Source: SLHU01 sp009929975
GTDB lineage: Bacteria; Bacillota; Clostridia; Saccharofermentanales; UBA5734
Direction: 5' to 3'
Assembly (NCBI GenBank): GCA_040776905.1
Contig: JAXGZQ010000001.1
Span: 868,001-932,000, forward strand
Length of the DNA: 64,000 bases
This document shows positions 15,966 to 24,747 of the stretch, piece by piece; position 1 is the stretch's first letter; every line of letters starts with the position of its first letter. A program made the position numbers and the translations under genes. Below the pieces are notes generated by a model that was not told the origin of the DNA, did not search any database, and saw nothing but the letters and a program-made list of their open reading frames with translations.

Positions 15966-17160
15966 GGATCAGCTGGCGGATTTTCCGGCCCAGCTCTTTA
16001 TTCTGTACGCGGTTCTGTACGCGGTTCAGGCCGTCTATGGCGGATACCTGAATCTGTATCTTTCGGACATCGGTTTCAGCAAAACACAGATCGGGCTGAT
16101 CGTCAGCCTGTCGACTGCCGTTCTTTTGCTGTTTCAACCGCTCTGGGGCATGATCAGTGACCGTTCACGCAGCAAGAATACGATGCTGAAGGTCCTGTAC
16201 GCGGCCAGTGCTGTGGCGGCGCTGCTGTTTTACACGACGACGGTTTACTGGCAGCTGCTGGGGATCATCATTCTGTTTTCCATGTTCTATTTCCCGATCA
16301 TCCCGCTTCAGGACAATCACGGACTCGAATATCTCGAGGACAAGCGCTGGGATTTCGGCAAAGTCCGTATGGGCGGCACGCTGGGCTACGCGGTCGCTGT
16401 CATCATCACCGGGCTGCTGCTGAAAGATGATTACTCGAAGATTTTCATCGCGATCAGTGTTCTGCTTCTCTTATGCCTTATTGCCGTTTTCCTGATTCCC
16501 TCTGTTCCCGGGCATCATACGGGGCGGCAGACACGGCGCGGCTTACCACTCCGTGACATTTTCAAGAATCCACTGATGATCTGCCTGATGGTTTTTTTCA
16601 TCGTTTTCGCGCTTGGATTCAATCTTTATTATTCATTCTATCCCATCCATTTCAGCAGTGTCGGCGGCACCAGCCGCCAGATCGGCACGATGTTGTTTGT
16701 CAGCGCGATCTCCGAGATTCCGTTTCTTCTGACCGCCCGCTACTGGCTGCGCCGCTTCGGGATTGAAAAGGTGCTGATCGCCTCCGGGTTGATCAGCAGT
16801 CTGCGCTGGCTGCTGCTTTTCTTCCTTGAAGCACCGGTTTTGATCATTCTGGTCAACTGTCTGCATGGATTAGGCTATGTCACGGTGAACTTCTCGATTA
16901 TTTCTTTCATCAACACCAACCTGCCGCGACAACTGCGTGCCACAGGCCAGACCATCTGCGCGGTTCTGGTCATGTTCTTCTCCCGGGTCATCTTCGGATA
17001 TATCGGTGGCATTGCCAGTGATTTTTTCGGGGTCAGCCAGATGATGCTTTTCTCTGCCGTCATCACGATCATCATCACCTTCGTATTCATGATCTGGTTC
17101 AGCTGGCTTAAGAAGCGAACGGTCTATATTCCGCTGCAGGAATCCGCGCGGGCAGAGTAA
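15952..17160 (+). CDS. Major facilitator superfamily transporter (MFS_1-like)
   Basis: A 402-residue permease with about 12 hydrophobic helices in two lobes. The MFS loop signature appears as WGMISDRSRSKNTML between helices 2 and 3, with GYLNLYLSDIGFSKTQIG before it and a central cytoplasmic loop (HTGRQTRRGLPLRD). It resembles the LacY/PPP-like MFS_1_like group, so a sugar or small organic acid substrate is possible but not shown. The ATG at 15952 overlaps the CofE-like gene. A GH78-like gene follows 30 bp later, so rhamnoside or oligosaccharide uptake is one reading; export of a CofE-like product is another. Confidence 0.85.
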   Translation: MRQIKDQLADFPAQLFILYAVLYAVQAVYGGYLNLYLSDIGFSKTQIGLIVSLSTAVLLLFQPLWGMISDRSRSKNTMLKVLYAASAVAALLFYTTTVYWQLLGIIILFSMFYFPIIPLQDNHGLEYLEDKRWDFGKVRMGGTLGYAVAVIITGLLLKDDYSKIFIAISVLLLLCLIAVFLIPSVPGHHTGRQTRRGLPLRDIFKNPLMICLMVFFIVFALGFNLYYSFYPIHFSSVGGTSRQIGTMLFVSAISEIPFLLTARYWLRRFGIEKVLIASGLISSLRWLLLFFLEAPVLIILVNCLHGLGYVTVNFSIISFINTNLPRQLRATGQTICAVLVMFFSRVIFGYIGGIASDFFGVSQMMLFSAVITIIITFVFMIWFSWLKKRTVYIPLQESARAE

Positions 17161-17190
17161 ACACCGTTCCTGTTGACAAGGAGGGCTCAT

Positions 17191-19530
17191 ATGGATTATC
17201 TGAAAGCAAATGATCTTCAACATGCTGTCTGGATCCGGGTACCGGATCAGCAATGGCAAGCCACCGAACGTGAGCGGACAACAGGGATTCGGACAGGCTG
17301 TTTCCAGCTGATCTTCCTGGCCACGACCGAGATGCTCGGAGCGGCCTGGCCGGTCAAAATCAGCGCTGCCAGCCGTTACCGCTGCTGGCTCAACGGACAA
17401 CCGATGGGATCCGGACCGTGCAAAGGAGACCGCTGGCGCCGCTTCTACGATACGATCGATCTGGGTCCGGCCCTGATCGCCGGGGATAACGTTCTGTCGG
17501 TCCAGGTCGCCGCTTACAGTGATAATCAAGTGCTTCTGGGCGAGGAGCAGGCTCCGATCTGGGCTCAGCCCTCCTTCCCGGGTCCTCTGCTGATCCTCGA
17601 GTCAGAACCGGATGCCCCGGTTCATCGACCTGATCTTTCAACCGGGACGGCGGACTGGCAGGTGACGCTGCATCAGGGGCTGTCATGGAAAATATACCCG
17701 AGAACCCAATGGGCCGGCGCGATGGAAGTCATGAAGATGGACCAGGCGCCGCAAGGCTGGCCTGGCCGGATCCTCTTTGACGCCCTCATGTCGCCGGCAG
17801 AAATTGACAGCCCGAACGGCTATAACCCCTACGGTGAACTGCTGCAGGGGCCACTGCTGCCACGGCCGATTCCGCGTCTGTTTGAGCGTCCCGGAACATT
17901 TTCGACGGCGATCCGGCCGGCCGACCACCCACGCGATGCGGTCTGGTCGGTTGATCTCGATGCCCGGCAGCTGCGGACTGCTTTTTTCCGGCTGCATCTT
18001 TCAGGTGGAAAAGGCTGCCGGATCAGGATCCTCTACAGTGAGGGCTATGAGACAAAGAAAGAAGACGGGACATCGATCAAGCAGGTTCGCGACGACGCGG
18101 TTCATGGCGATCTGGCCGGTGTTGAAGACTGTCTCCTCTGTGATGGTCGGTCGTTCATTTATGAACCGTTCCTGTTCCGGACCTTCCGTTTCGTCCGGCT
18201 GACCGTGGAGCCCGGTCAGGAGCCGCTCACCCATCTGGACGCCGCTTTTCTTGAAACCGGCTATCCGCTGCAGGCCATATCTGAGATCAGGTCGTCGGAA
18301 GAATGGGTTCAATCCGTCTGGCAGATCAGCCAGCACACGCTCCAGTGCTGCATGCATGATACCTATGAAGATTGTCCCTTTTACGAGCAGCTGCAATATA
18401 TTCTCGATACCCGCCTGCAGATGCTGTTCACCTACCGGCTGTCAGCCGATACCCGCATGGCCCGCCGCACACTTGAGGATTTTCAAGCGTCCAGGCTGCC
18501 GGAGGGTATTCTGCAATCACGGTATCCCAGCCAGATCCAGCAGGTCATCCCCGCTTTCTCGCTGCATTGGATTTTCATGCTGGAGGATTATTACTGGCAG
18601 ACAGCTGATTCTGGTCTGATTCAGCGCTATATGGGGACCGCGGACAGCCTGATTGAATGGTTTCGCCGCCATCTCAATGACCAGGGCCTTGTATCCGATC
18701 TCGGTTACTGGGATTTTCTTGACTGGGCACCGGAGTGGGAAGATCGTCACGGTGTTCCTGATGCCGCGGTGTCAGGTCCGGTCACCACACATAATCTGAC
18801 GCTCGCGGTGGCCATCCGCTCGCTCGCGTTTCTGCATGAGTCACTCAATGAGCCCGAACAAGCCGCCGGACTGCGCCGTTTCGCTGATCAGCTGACGACA
18901 CGGGTCCGCGAACTTTGCTGGAATGATCAGGAATCACTGTTTCAGGACGGACCCGGCTGCGGCCAGCTGAGCCAGCATGCCCAGGTCTGGGCCGTTCTGG
19001 CCGATGCCGTCGACGAGGCAGAAGCCGCGCAGATCATGCGGCAGGCACTCGACCGGCAGGATCTTGTCCCATGCTCATTTCCGCAGCAGTACTTCCTTTT
19101 CCGGGCTCTGGAGAAGGCCGGCCTGTATCAGAAGACGGCTGATCAGTGGAATCTTTGGCGTACACTGCTTGACCAGCACCTGACCACGGTCCCGGAAACC
19201 CCGTTCGCACCGCGCAGCGACTGCCATGCCTGGGGCGCGTTGATGTTATTCGAGGGACCGGCCCGCCTGCTCGGCGTTGAAGCCGGACAGCCCGGCTGGC
19301 AGCGGATTCGAATTCAGCCACGTTATGATTATCTGCCTGATGCCGCAGGGCGCGCGGCAACACCGCATGGTCCGGTTGAGATCAGCTGGCGGAAAACAGA
19401 TGATCCCGCCAGTCCCGTCGAACTGACAGCATACTGTCCTGCCGGAATCCCGGTTGATGTGACACTGCCGGACGGTCAGGTACTGACTTCTGAACGCGGC
19501 GGAGTCATTCAGATCGGCTGTGAAGGATAA
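17191..19530 (+). CDS. GH78-like alpha-L-rhamnosidase (six-hairpin glycosidase)
   Basis: Predicted to release terminal alpha-L-rhamnose from glycosides. N-terminal half: beta-sandwich regions, including ISAASRYRCWLNGQPMG, typical of the GH78 carbohydrate-binding domain. Central (alpha/alpha)6 barrel with the family motif YEDCPFYEQLQYILDTRLQ near residue 390, which contains the expected acid residue, then YWDFLDWAPEW. C-terminal beta domain with LPDAAGRAATPHGPVEISW. No signal peptide is visible, so it should act in the cytoplasm on imported sugars. Size, 779 residues, is within the family range. The start at 17191 follows AAGGAGG. The upstream transporter may supply its substrate. Confidence 0.85.
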   Translation: MDYLKANDLQHAVWIRVPDQQWQATERERTTGIRTGCFQLIFLATTEMLGAAWPVKISAASRYRCWLNGQPMGSGPCKGDRWRRFYDTIDLGPALIAGDNVLSVQVAAYSDNQVLLGEEQAPIWAQPSFPGPLLILESEPDAPVHRPDLSTGTADWQVTLHQGLSWKIYPRTQWAGAMEVMKMDQAPQGWPGRILFDALMSPAEIDSPNGYNPYGELLQGPLLPRPIPRLFERPGTFSTAIRPADHPRDAVWSVDLDARQLRTAFFRLHLSGGKGCRIRILYSEGYETKKEDGTSIKQVRDDAVHGDLAGVEDCLLCDGRSFIYEPFLFRTFRFVRLTVEPGQEPLTHLDAAFLETGYPLQAISEIRSSEEWVQSVWQISQHTLQCCMHDTYEDCPFYEQLQYILDTRLQMLFTYRLSADTRMARRTLEDFQASRLPEGILQSRYPSQIQQVIPAFSLHWIFMLEDYYWQTADSGLIQRYMGTADSLIEWFRRHLNDQGLVSDLGYWDFLDWAPEWEDRHGVPDAAVSGPVTTHNLTLAVAIRSLAFLHESLNEPEQAAGLRRFADQLTTRVRELCWNDQESLFQDGPGCGQLSQHAQVWAVLADAVDEAEAAQIMRQALDRQDLVPCSFPQQYFLFRALEKAGLYQKTADQWNLWRTLLDQHLTTVPETPFAPRSDCHAWGALMLFEGPARLLGVEAGQPGWQRIRIQPRYDYLPDAAGRAATPHGPVEISWRKTDDPASPVELTAYCPAGIPVDVTLPDGQVLTSERGGVIQIGCEG

Positions 19531-19656
19531 CGGAGGGACAGCAGACACCCTCTGTCTGTCATCGTTCCCTGATTTATGGTAAACTTATATGTATCGACAT
19601 TATGATATAGAAACTGATGCCGGGCTGCCCGTCCATCGAAAATCTGGAGGAATTTC

Positions 19657-20808
19657 ATGCAATATCGAACCATTAAGAAACTTGACCTGTCCTTATCGAC
19701 TTTCGGTATCGGCTGTATGCGCCTGCCTTTGCAGCAGCAGCCCGATGGCCTGAAAGATTCATCAAAAATAGATCAGGACGAGGCGGTCCGCATGATCCGT
19801 CATGGTATTGATGAGGGTGTCAACTACATCGACACCGCTTATCCATATCATGGTGGAAACAGTGAACGCGTCGTCGCTGAAGCTTTGAAAGACGGTTACC
19901 GGGAAAAAGTCTATCTCGCGACAAAGCTGCCGGTCTGGCTGGCAAAATCCTATGATGACTTTGACCGCCTGCTCAATGAACAGCTTGAGAAACTGCAGAC
20001 GGACCACATTGATTTTTACCTCCTGCACGCGCTGAACGCTGAACGCTGGGAGTTCCTCAAAAAAGTCAATGTGTTCAAGTTCCTCGATCAGGCAAAAAAA
20101 GACGGCCGGATCCGTCACGCCGGCTTCTCCTTCCACGACCAGCTGCCGTTGTTCAAGGAAATCATCGACAGTTATTCCTGGGATATGACCCAGATCCAGC
20201 TCAATCTGCTTGATGATCATTATCAGGCAGGGCTTGAAGGACTCCATTACGCGGCTGACCGCGATGTCATGGTCGTCATCATGGAACCGCTGCGCGGCGG
20301 CGCGCTGGCGGCACGTATTCCCAATGATGTGCGCGATGTCTGGAATCAGGCAGAAACAAAGCGCACCCCTGTTGAATGGGCTTTCCGCTGGCTGGCCGAT
20401 TTCAAGGAGGTCAGTGTCATTCTCAGCGGTGTCAGTACAATGGAACAGCTGCAGGACAATCTGCGCATTTTCACGGATGCCGCACCCGGCTGCATGAATG
20501 AACAGGAAAAAGATCTGGTCAGCCAGGTTCAGGCGCTCTACCGCAGCAAAATCCGTGTCAACTGCACACGCTGCAATTATTGCATGCCCTGCCCCTCCGG
20601 TGTGAACATCCCTGAAGTTTTCCGTCTGTACAACAACATGTTTCTCTTCGATGATCCGGAATCCAGCCGCAGCCAATACCAGAAGCTGATCAAAGACCAG
20701 TCAGATGCCACCCAATGTGTTGAGTGCGGCTTATGCGAGGCCGCCTGTCCCCAGAGCATCCCGATTATCAATAAATTGGTGGAAGCACACCAGGCGCTGA
20801 CCACCTGA
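19657..20808 (+). CDS. Aldo/keto reductase with C-terminal 2x[4Fe-4S] ferredoxin domain
   Basis: Residues 1 to about 280 form an aldo/keto reductase barrel: GIGCMRLP near the start, catalytic-region DTAYPYHGGNSE, ATKLP, DFYLLHALN and IMEPLRGGALA. Residues about 300-380 add an iron-sulfur tail with CTRCNYCMPCPSGVN and CVECGLCEAACP. This fused architecture is frequent in anaerobes and suggests electron exchange with ferredoxin in addition to NAD(P)H. The start is preceded by TCTGGAGG. Transcribed alone, with a terminator downstream. The physiological substrate is unknown. Confidence 0.92.
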   Translation: MQYRTIKKLDLSLSTFGIGCMRLPLQQQPDGLKDSSKIDQDEAVRMIRHGIDEGVNYIDTAYPYHGGNSERVVAEALKDGYREKVYLATKLPVWLAKSYDDFDRLLNEQLEKLQTDHIDFYLLHALNAERWEFLKKVNVFKFLDQAKKDGRIRHAGFSFHDQLPLFKEIIDSYSWDMTQIQLNLLDDHYQAGLEGLHYAADRDVMVVIMEPLRGGALAARIPNDVRDVWNQAETKRTPVEWAFRWLADFKEVSVILSGVSTMEQLQDNLRIFTDAAPGCMNEQEKDLVSQVQALYRSKIRVNCTRCNYCMPCPSGVNIPEVFRLYNNMFLFDDPESSRSQYQKLIKDQSDATQCVECGLCEAACPQSIPIINKLVEAHQALTT

Positions 20809-20836
20809 TCAGTTTTCCCATCCGTCATATCAAGAT

Positions 20837-20874
20837 AAAGCCTCTTTGCCTGTGCACGGCAAAGAGGCTTTTTG
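20837..20874. terminator. Bidirectional intrinsic terminator between aldo/keto reductase and bioY
   Basis: A stem of about 13 bp, AAGCCTCTTTGCC / GGCAAAGAGGCTT, with a 7-nt loop. T-runs follow in + orientation, and a looser T-rich stretch follows in - orientation. It serves the two convergent genes. Confidence 0.88.
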
Positions 20875-20899
20875 GTTTTATCTGATACCGCGGTCAGCG

Positions 20900-21493
20900 T
20901 CAGGCACTAACGGATCTGAGCGGCCGGATGGCGCGCCGCAGGGACGGTGTGATCATTGCCGCGAACAATGCGTGCAGACTGTCAGTGAGTAAAAATGGCA
21001 GTAATCCGATCTGGAGGGCTCTGAGCAGGAGCATCGACTCACCGCTGTACACATTGCGGATCAGCAGAAGCCAGCTGATGCCGCATACATAAACAATCAC
21101 AAGTCCGGCCAGGTTGACCACCAGGCGGCGCAACAGTGAAGTGGTGCCCGGCCCGCGTGCGGACAGCCAGCCGACCAGTCCGGCGCACAGCATCATGCCT
21201 GGAAGGTAGCCGAACGACGGCTGCAGCAGATAGGCAGGTCCGCCACCCATGGCGAATACCGGCAGTCCGATCAGGCCGAGCAGAAGATAAAGTCCCTGCG
21301 CGAGCATGGCACGGCGGGCACCCAGCAGCAGACCGCTTAGCAGACAGACCTGAAACTGCAGCGTTACCGGTATGGTAAAAACCGGGATACTGATTTTGCC
21401 GCCGATGATTGCCAATACCGTAAATAAAGCGATCAGTGTCATGTCACGGACCGCCAGCCTGTTTTTCTTTATTTTGCGATTGTCTGACTGCAT
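20900..21493 (-). CDS. bioY: BioY biotin ECF transporter S-component
   Basis: A membrane S-component that binds biotin and works with the shared EcfA/EcfT module. The family signature GLIGLPVFAMGGGPAYLLQP is present, followed by PSFGYLPGMMLCAGLVGWL. Six hydrophobic segments fit in 197 residues. The N-terminus is short and basic (KKNR). GGGGGAGAGC precedes the ATG. Its promoter overlaps a BirA-type operator, so it should be repressed when biotin is plentiful. No biotin-synthesis genes are nearby, suggesting dependence on uptake. Confidence 0.94.
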   Translation of the reverse strand: MQSDNRKIKKNRLAVRDMTLIALFTVLAIIGGKISIPVFTIPVTLQFQVCLLSGLLLGARRAMLAQGLYLLLGLIGLPVFAMGGGPAYLLQPSFGYLPGMMLCAGLVGWLSARGPGTTSLLRRLVVNLAGLVIVYVCGISWLLLIRNVYSGESMLLLRALQIGLLPFLLTDSLHALFAAMITPSLRRAIRPLRSVSA

Positions 21494-21522
21494 ACTGCTC
21501 TCCCCCGTTCATATCAGTGCTC

Positions 21523-21552
21523 ATTATAGAGGAGTTTTCAGCCAATTGTCAA
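21523..21552 (-). promoter_or_regulatory. bioY promoter (sigma-A type)
   Basis: On the - strand, a perfect TTGACA (21552-21547), an 18-bp spacer and a perfect TATAAT (21528-21523), about 30 bp upstream of the bioY start. Confidence 0.8.
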
Positions 21553-21576
21553 CCGTAATATAATTTTGGTTGACGT
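21546..21576. promoter_or_regulatory. Candidate BirA operator overlapping the bioY -35
   Basis: TTGTCAACC, a 13-bp AT-rich spacer and GGTTGACGT form an imperfect inverted repeat of the BirA-box type (TTGTNAACC...GGTTNACAA). It covers the -35 hexamer of bioY, and birA lies immediately upstream. Confidence 0.7.
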
Positions 21577-21617
21577 TTAACGAATCCGTGTCATACTCTG
21601 ATGATGTCAGCCGCGGC

Positions 21618-22607
21618 TCAGGAAGGCGAAGATTGGCCTCTGATCGAGACTTCGCCCGACCGGACGGTCCAGGTATGGCCCTGTTCATCTTCGACCAGAA
21701 GTTCTCCACCATGATCCAGACCCCGCGCGATCCCCTGCAGAACACGGCCATCTGAGTAGGAGACCTGCACGGGCTGACCGATGGTCAGGCAATTTGACAG
21801 ATAATCAGGAAGCCATTGGTCTGGCTGAGCCAACCGGGGCAGCCGTCTGGCCAGCGCTGTCAGGATGGCCTGCAGGAGCTGCAGCGGATGCTGCCGATGT
21901 GCCTTGATCTGGAACAGTGAAATCGCGATTTCCCGCAGATCTTCCGGGAACTCTGTTGTATGCAGGTTAAGGCCGATCCCGATAATCAGTGCGGCGCTCT
22001 GGTCTTCGATGACGACTTCACTGAGAATTCCGCAGACCTTTTTCCGGCTGACCGGATCAAGCAGGTCATTCGGCCATTTGATGCCCAGTCTGATCCCGCT
22101 GACTTCGTGGATGCCTTCGACGGTGGCCAGCCCGGCCAGAAGGGTCGTAGCGGCCAAAGCGGCGGGTGGCAGATCCGGTCGCAGGAGAAGCGAAAACCAC
22201 AGGCCATCAGCATGGTCAGACTGCCACTGCCGGCCGCGCCGCCCCCTTCCTGCCGTCTGCCGGGCTGCGACATACAGTCCGCTGCGAATGCCGTCCTGTT
22301 CCAGCGCACGTCGTGCCATGGCATTGGTTGAATCGGCAGATTCGGCAAAAACTACCTGTTCGAGGGACAAGGCCGGACGCATTTGCCGCTGAAGTTCGTT
22401 CAATCCGGCCTGATCGACATGGTCGGGTCGTCCACGCAGACGATATCCGCGGTTGGAGACCGCGTCAATCTCATAGCCGTCGTCACGCAGACGTTCAATC
22501 TGCTTCCAGACCGCGCTGCGGCTGACTTTGAATATCCGGCTCAGTTCCGCACCTGAAATGTAATCGTCCTGTCCGGACAGCCAGCGAACCAGCTCATCTT
22601 TTTGCAT
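21618..22607 (-). CDS. birA: Bifunctional biotin protein ligase / biotin operon repressor
   Basis: Attaches biotin to carboxylase carrier domains and, with biotinyl-AMP bound, represses biotin genes. Residues about 1-60 form a winged helix-turn-helix (SGAELSRIFKVSRSAVWKQI). The ligase core follows with SADSTNAMARRAL, the biotinyl-AMP loop GRGRRGRQW and KWPNDLL. A C-terminal SH3-like domain ends the protein (GQPVQVSYSDGRVLQGIARG). The presence of the DNA-binding domain fits the BirA-like box in front of bioY. Start behind GGGAGGG; it overlaps the end of the upstream epimerase-like gene by 14 bp. Confidence 0.96.
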   Translation of the reverse strand: MQKDELVRWLSGQDDYISGAELSRIFKVSRSAVWKQIERLRDDGYEIDAVSNRGYRLRGRPDHVDQAGLNELQRQMRPALSLEQVVFAESADSTNAMARRALEQDGIRSGLYVAARQTAGRGRRGRQWQSDHADGLWFSLLLRPDLPPAALAATTLLAGLATVEGIHEVSGIRLGIKWPNDLLDPVSRKKVCGILSEVVIEDQSAALIIGIGLNLHTTEFPEDLREIAISLFQIKAHRQHPLQLLQAILTALARRLPRLAQPDQWLPDYLSNCLTIGQPVQVSYSDGRVLQGIARGLDHGGELLVEDEQGHTWTVRSGEVSIRGQSSPS

Positions 22608-23634
22608 GCCGTCCCTCCCGCGTGAATGTCAGCGATAGCGGAACCGAGAAGGATGAAAAGGCAGGCAGCGACAGAGAGCGGCCATCAGCAATTTCCGCCG
22701 CCCGTCCTCTGAGCTGACTGGTACCGGGTTCGATACCCAGTGCGTAATCGCCTGATTTCATCGATTTCCACTGAGTGAGAACAGGCAGGATTTCCGGATC
22801 ATAACGGAGAACAGCCGATAAGCCATATCCCGGATGATGGAGCCGGACAGAGGCCGGCACACTGGTGGTTCCGGGCAGTAGATAGTGGAAGAAAACCTGC
22901 TCAGGTTCGCCGTCGGAGGGCGGTGTGATCATGGAATGTTCCGCGAGGCCACGGATGGCATCCCCGTTACGGGGAATGACTTCAGCCGGCGGAAAAGTCA
23001 ATTGAAGCTCAGGCGAGAGAAAAGGCCAGCCGAAATTGAAATGATACAGCAGGAAAACCGGTTCAGGCTCAGCTGAGAGATTGCACAGACGATCCTCCCA
23101 GGTAATTTTCGCGCTGTCGAGCGGAACGCGGATGGTTCGCTCCAGCCTCAGGTGTGGACCGAACAGAGCTGATTCCCGGATCAATCCCCTGATCAGGATT
23201 TCTCGGTTCGGCTGATCAATCCAGGCACTGACTTCCTCGGCCGCAGCATGCAAAATCGTTCCATGCTGTGGATGATACTCTCCGCCGTCATCTGTATTCG
23301 CCGGTCCTGTATTGCGCAGTCCACAGGTTGCCAGCATGCCGCCGGACCACAACCGGGCATAATCGCCCGGCAAGGCCAGCGCCCGTCCCTGCTGCAGACC
23401 GTTCTTGGTCATGAATCCGATATTGATGCCATCGATCGTCAATTCCAGAAGATCAAGCGCATGACTTTCATTGAACCATGCATGCAGACCTGCGCCATTT
23501 TTCACCTCGATCAGTTGAAGCCCGCTGCCGGCACCCTCACGAACACTCATTCTGCGAACGGCTGCCAGCTGCTCAGTTGATCCGGTACAGCGAAGATCAT
23601 TCTGCCACGGTTCGGCAAGCTGTTGATACTTCAT
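22594..23634 (-). CDS. Aldose 1-epimerase-like protein (DUF4432 type)
   Basis: A 346-residue beta-rich protein resembling the DUF4432 branch of the galactose mutarotase superfamily. Visible stretches are ALDLLELTIDGINIGFMTKNG, GGMLATCGLRNTGPANTDDGG, YHPQHGTILHAAAEEV, FLLYHFNFGWPFL and LGIEPGTSQLRGRAAE. Members are presumed to interconvert sugar anomers or bind sugars; the substrate is unknown. The start at 23634 is five bases after GGAGG; the ATG 12 bases upstream forms part of that site. Neighbouring GH130 and lactonase genes suggest carbohydrate use. Confidence 0.78.
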   Translation of the reverse strand: MKYQQLAEPWQNDLRCTGSTEQLAAVRRMSVREGAGSGLQLIEVKNGAGLHAWFNESHALDLLELTIDGINIGFMTKNGLQQGRALALPGDYARLWSGGMLATCGLRNTGPANTDDGGEYHPQHGTILHAAAEEVSAWIDQPNREILIRGLIRESALFGPHLRLERTIRVPLDSAKITWEDRLCNLSAEPEPVFLLYHFNFGWPFLSPELQLTFPPAEVIPRNGDAIRGLAEHSMITPPSDGEPEQVFFHYLLPGTTSVPASVRLHHPGYGLSAVLRYDPEILPVLTQWKSMKSGDYALGIEPGTSQLRGRAAEIADGRSLSLPAFSSFSVPLSLTFTREGRHAKR

Positions 23635-23646
23635 ATCCGCCTCCAT

Positions 23647-23683
23647 AAAAAAGGGCTGCTCCGGATCAGGTCCGGGGCAGCCC
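23647..23683 (-). terminator. Intrinsic terminator between GH130 and the epimerase-like gene
   Basis: On the - strand, GGGCTGCCCCGGACC pairs with GGTCCGGAGCAGCCC-like sequence around a tiny loop, followed by six T. The T-run ends a few bases before the ribosome-binding site of the epimerase-like gene. It either ends the GH130 transcript or acts as an attenuator. Confidence 0.75.
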
Positions 23684-23699
23684 GCTCAGTCCAGACGCC

Positions 23700-24689
23700 T
23701 CAGATATTTGATTTCCTCTTGATGAAATCAATCAGTTCATCCACATAGGTAAAGGCCAGACAGGTCACCGTATCCGCACCGCCGTAATACATCGCCAGAC
23801 GGCCGCTCGGCGCGTCAACCAGGGCCGCACAGGGGAATACGACATTCGGGACATCGCCGACACATTCGTATTGTGTTCTCGGATTAAGAACATAGGGTTC
23901 GGCACGATACAGGACTTTCCAGGGTTCGTCCAGATCGAGCAGCGCGGCGCCGACACTGTAGACAAAGCCATTGCAGGATGTCAGAACACCATGATAGATC
24001 AAAAGCCAGCCTTCACTGGTTTCAATCGGGATCGGTCCGGGGCCGATTTTTGTCGCTTCCCAGGATCCGCGGGCTGACATGACATGGCGATGGCGTCCCC
24101 AGTGCACCATATCCGGGCTTTCGCTGCAGAAAATATCACCGAACGGGGTATGCCCGTTATCGCTCGGCCGGTTGAGCATGACATACTTGCCGTTGATCTT
24201 GCGCGGGAACATCACACCGTTGCGGTTAAACGGCAGATACGCGTTTTCCATCTGGTGGTATTCACGGAAGTCTTTGGTCCAGGCAATTCCGATGGTCGGG
24301 CCATGATAGCCATTGCACCAGGTTACATAGTAGCGATCATCAATCCAGCAGACCCGGGGGTCATAGGCGTACTCGAATTTGCCAATCTCAGGGTCGTCAC
24401 TGATCATCTGGATTCTATCCGGATCGATTTCCCAGTTGATGCCATCTTTGCTGCGGCCGCTGTGGATCTGCATGACGCGCGCGGTGTTGTCACAGCGGAA
24501 GACACCGGCAAATTCTCCATTATAGGGAACAACCGCGCTGTTGAATATGCTGTTGGACTCTGGCAGCAGATCACGGGGAATCACCGGGTTATTCTCATAA
24601 CGCCAGAAGACATCATGATAGCCCTCCGGTTTGTCCTGCCAGGGGATATTCGGTAATGCGTCTCCGACAATCTTGTATTTTGTTGCCAT
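23700..24689 (-). CDS. Glycoside hydrolase family 130 protein (beta-mannoside phosphorylase-like)
   Basis: A five-bladed beta-propeller enzyme of GH130, whose members phosphorolyse or hydrolyse beta-1,2- or beta-1,4-mannosides. The probable general acid Asp lies in AYDPRVCWIDDRYYVTW. Other family stretches are NSIFNSAVVPYNGEFAGVFR, KIGPGPIPIETSEGWLLIYHG and VFPCAALVDAPSGRLAMYYGGAD. No signal peptide, so cytoplasmic. At 329 residues it is normal size. The start at 24689 follows AAAGGA; upstream in-frame codons lie beyond the promoter's predicted transcription start. The exact mannoside is not deducible. Confidence 0.9.
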   Translation of the reverse strand: MATKYKIVGDALPNIPWQDKPEGYHDVFWRYENNPVIPRDLLPESNSIFNSAVVPYNGEFAGVFRCDNTARVMQIHSGRSKDGINWEIDPDRIQMISDDPEIGKFEYAYDPRVCWIDDRYYVTWCNGYHGPTIGIAWTKDFREYHQMENAYLPFNRNGVMFPRKINGKYVMLNRPSDNGHTPFGDIFCSESPDMVHWGRHRHVMSARGSWEATKIGPGPIPIETSEGWLLIYHGVLTSCNGFVYSVGAALLDLDEPWKVLYRAEPYVLNPRTQYECVGDVPNVVFPCAALVDAPSGRLAMYYGGADTVTCLAFTYVDELIDFIKRKSNI

Positions 24690-24747
24690 ATGCCTGATCC
24701 TTTCTTTTCTGCCGACGGTAGCCGGCTCTGTTGCTTGCCCTGACTTA

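Noticed and set aside
19762..20676. 304-codon - strand frame inside the aldo/keto reductase gene
   Set aside because: Antisense to a gene with intact barrel and ferredoxin motifs.
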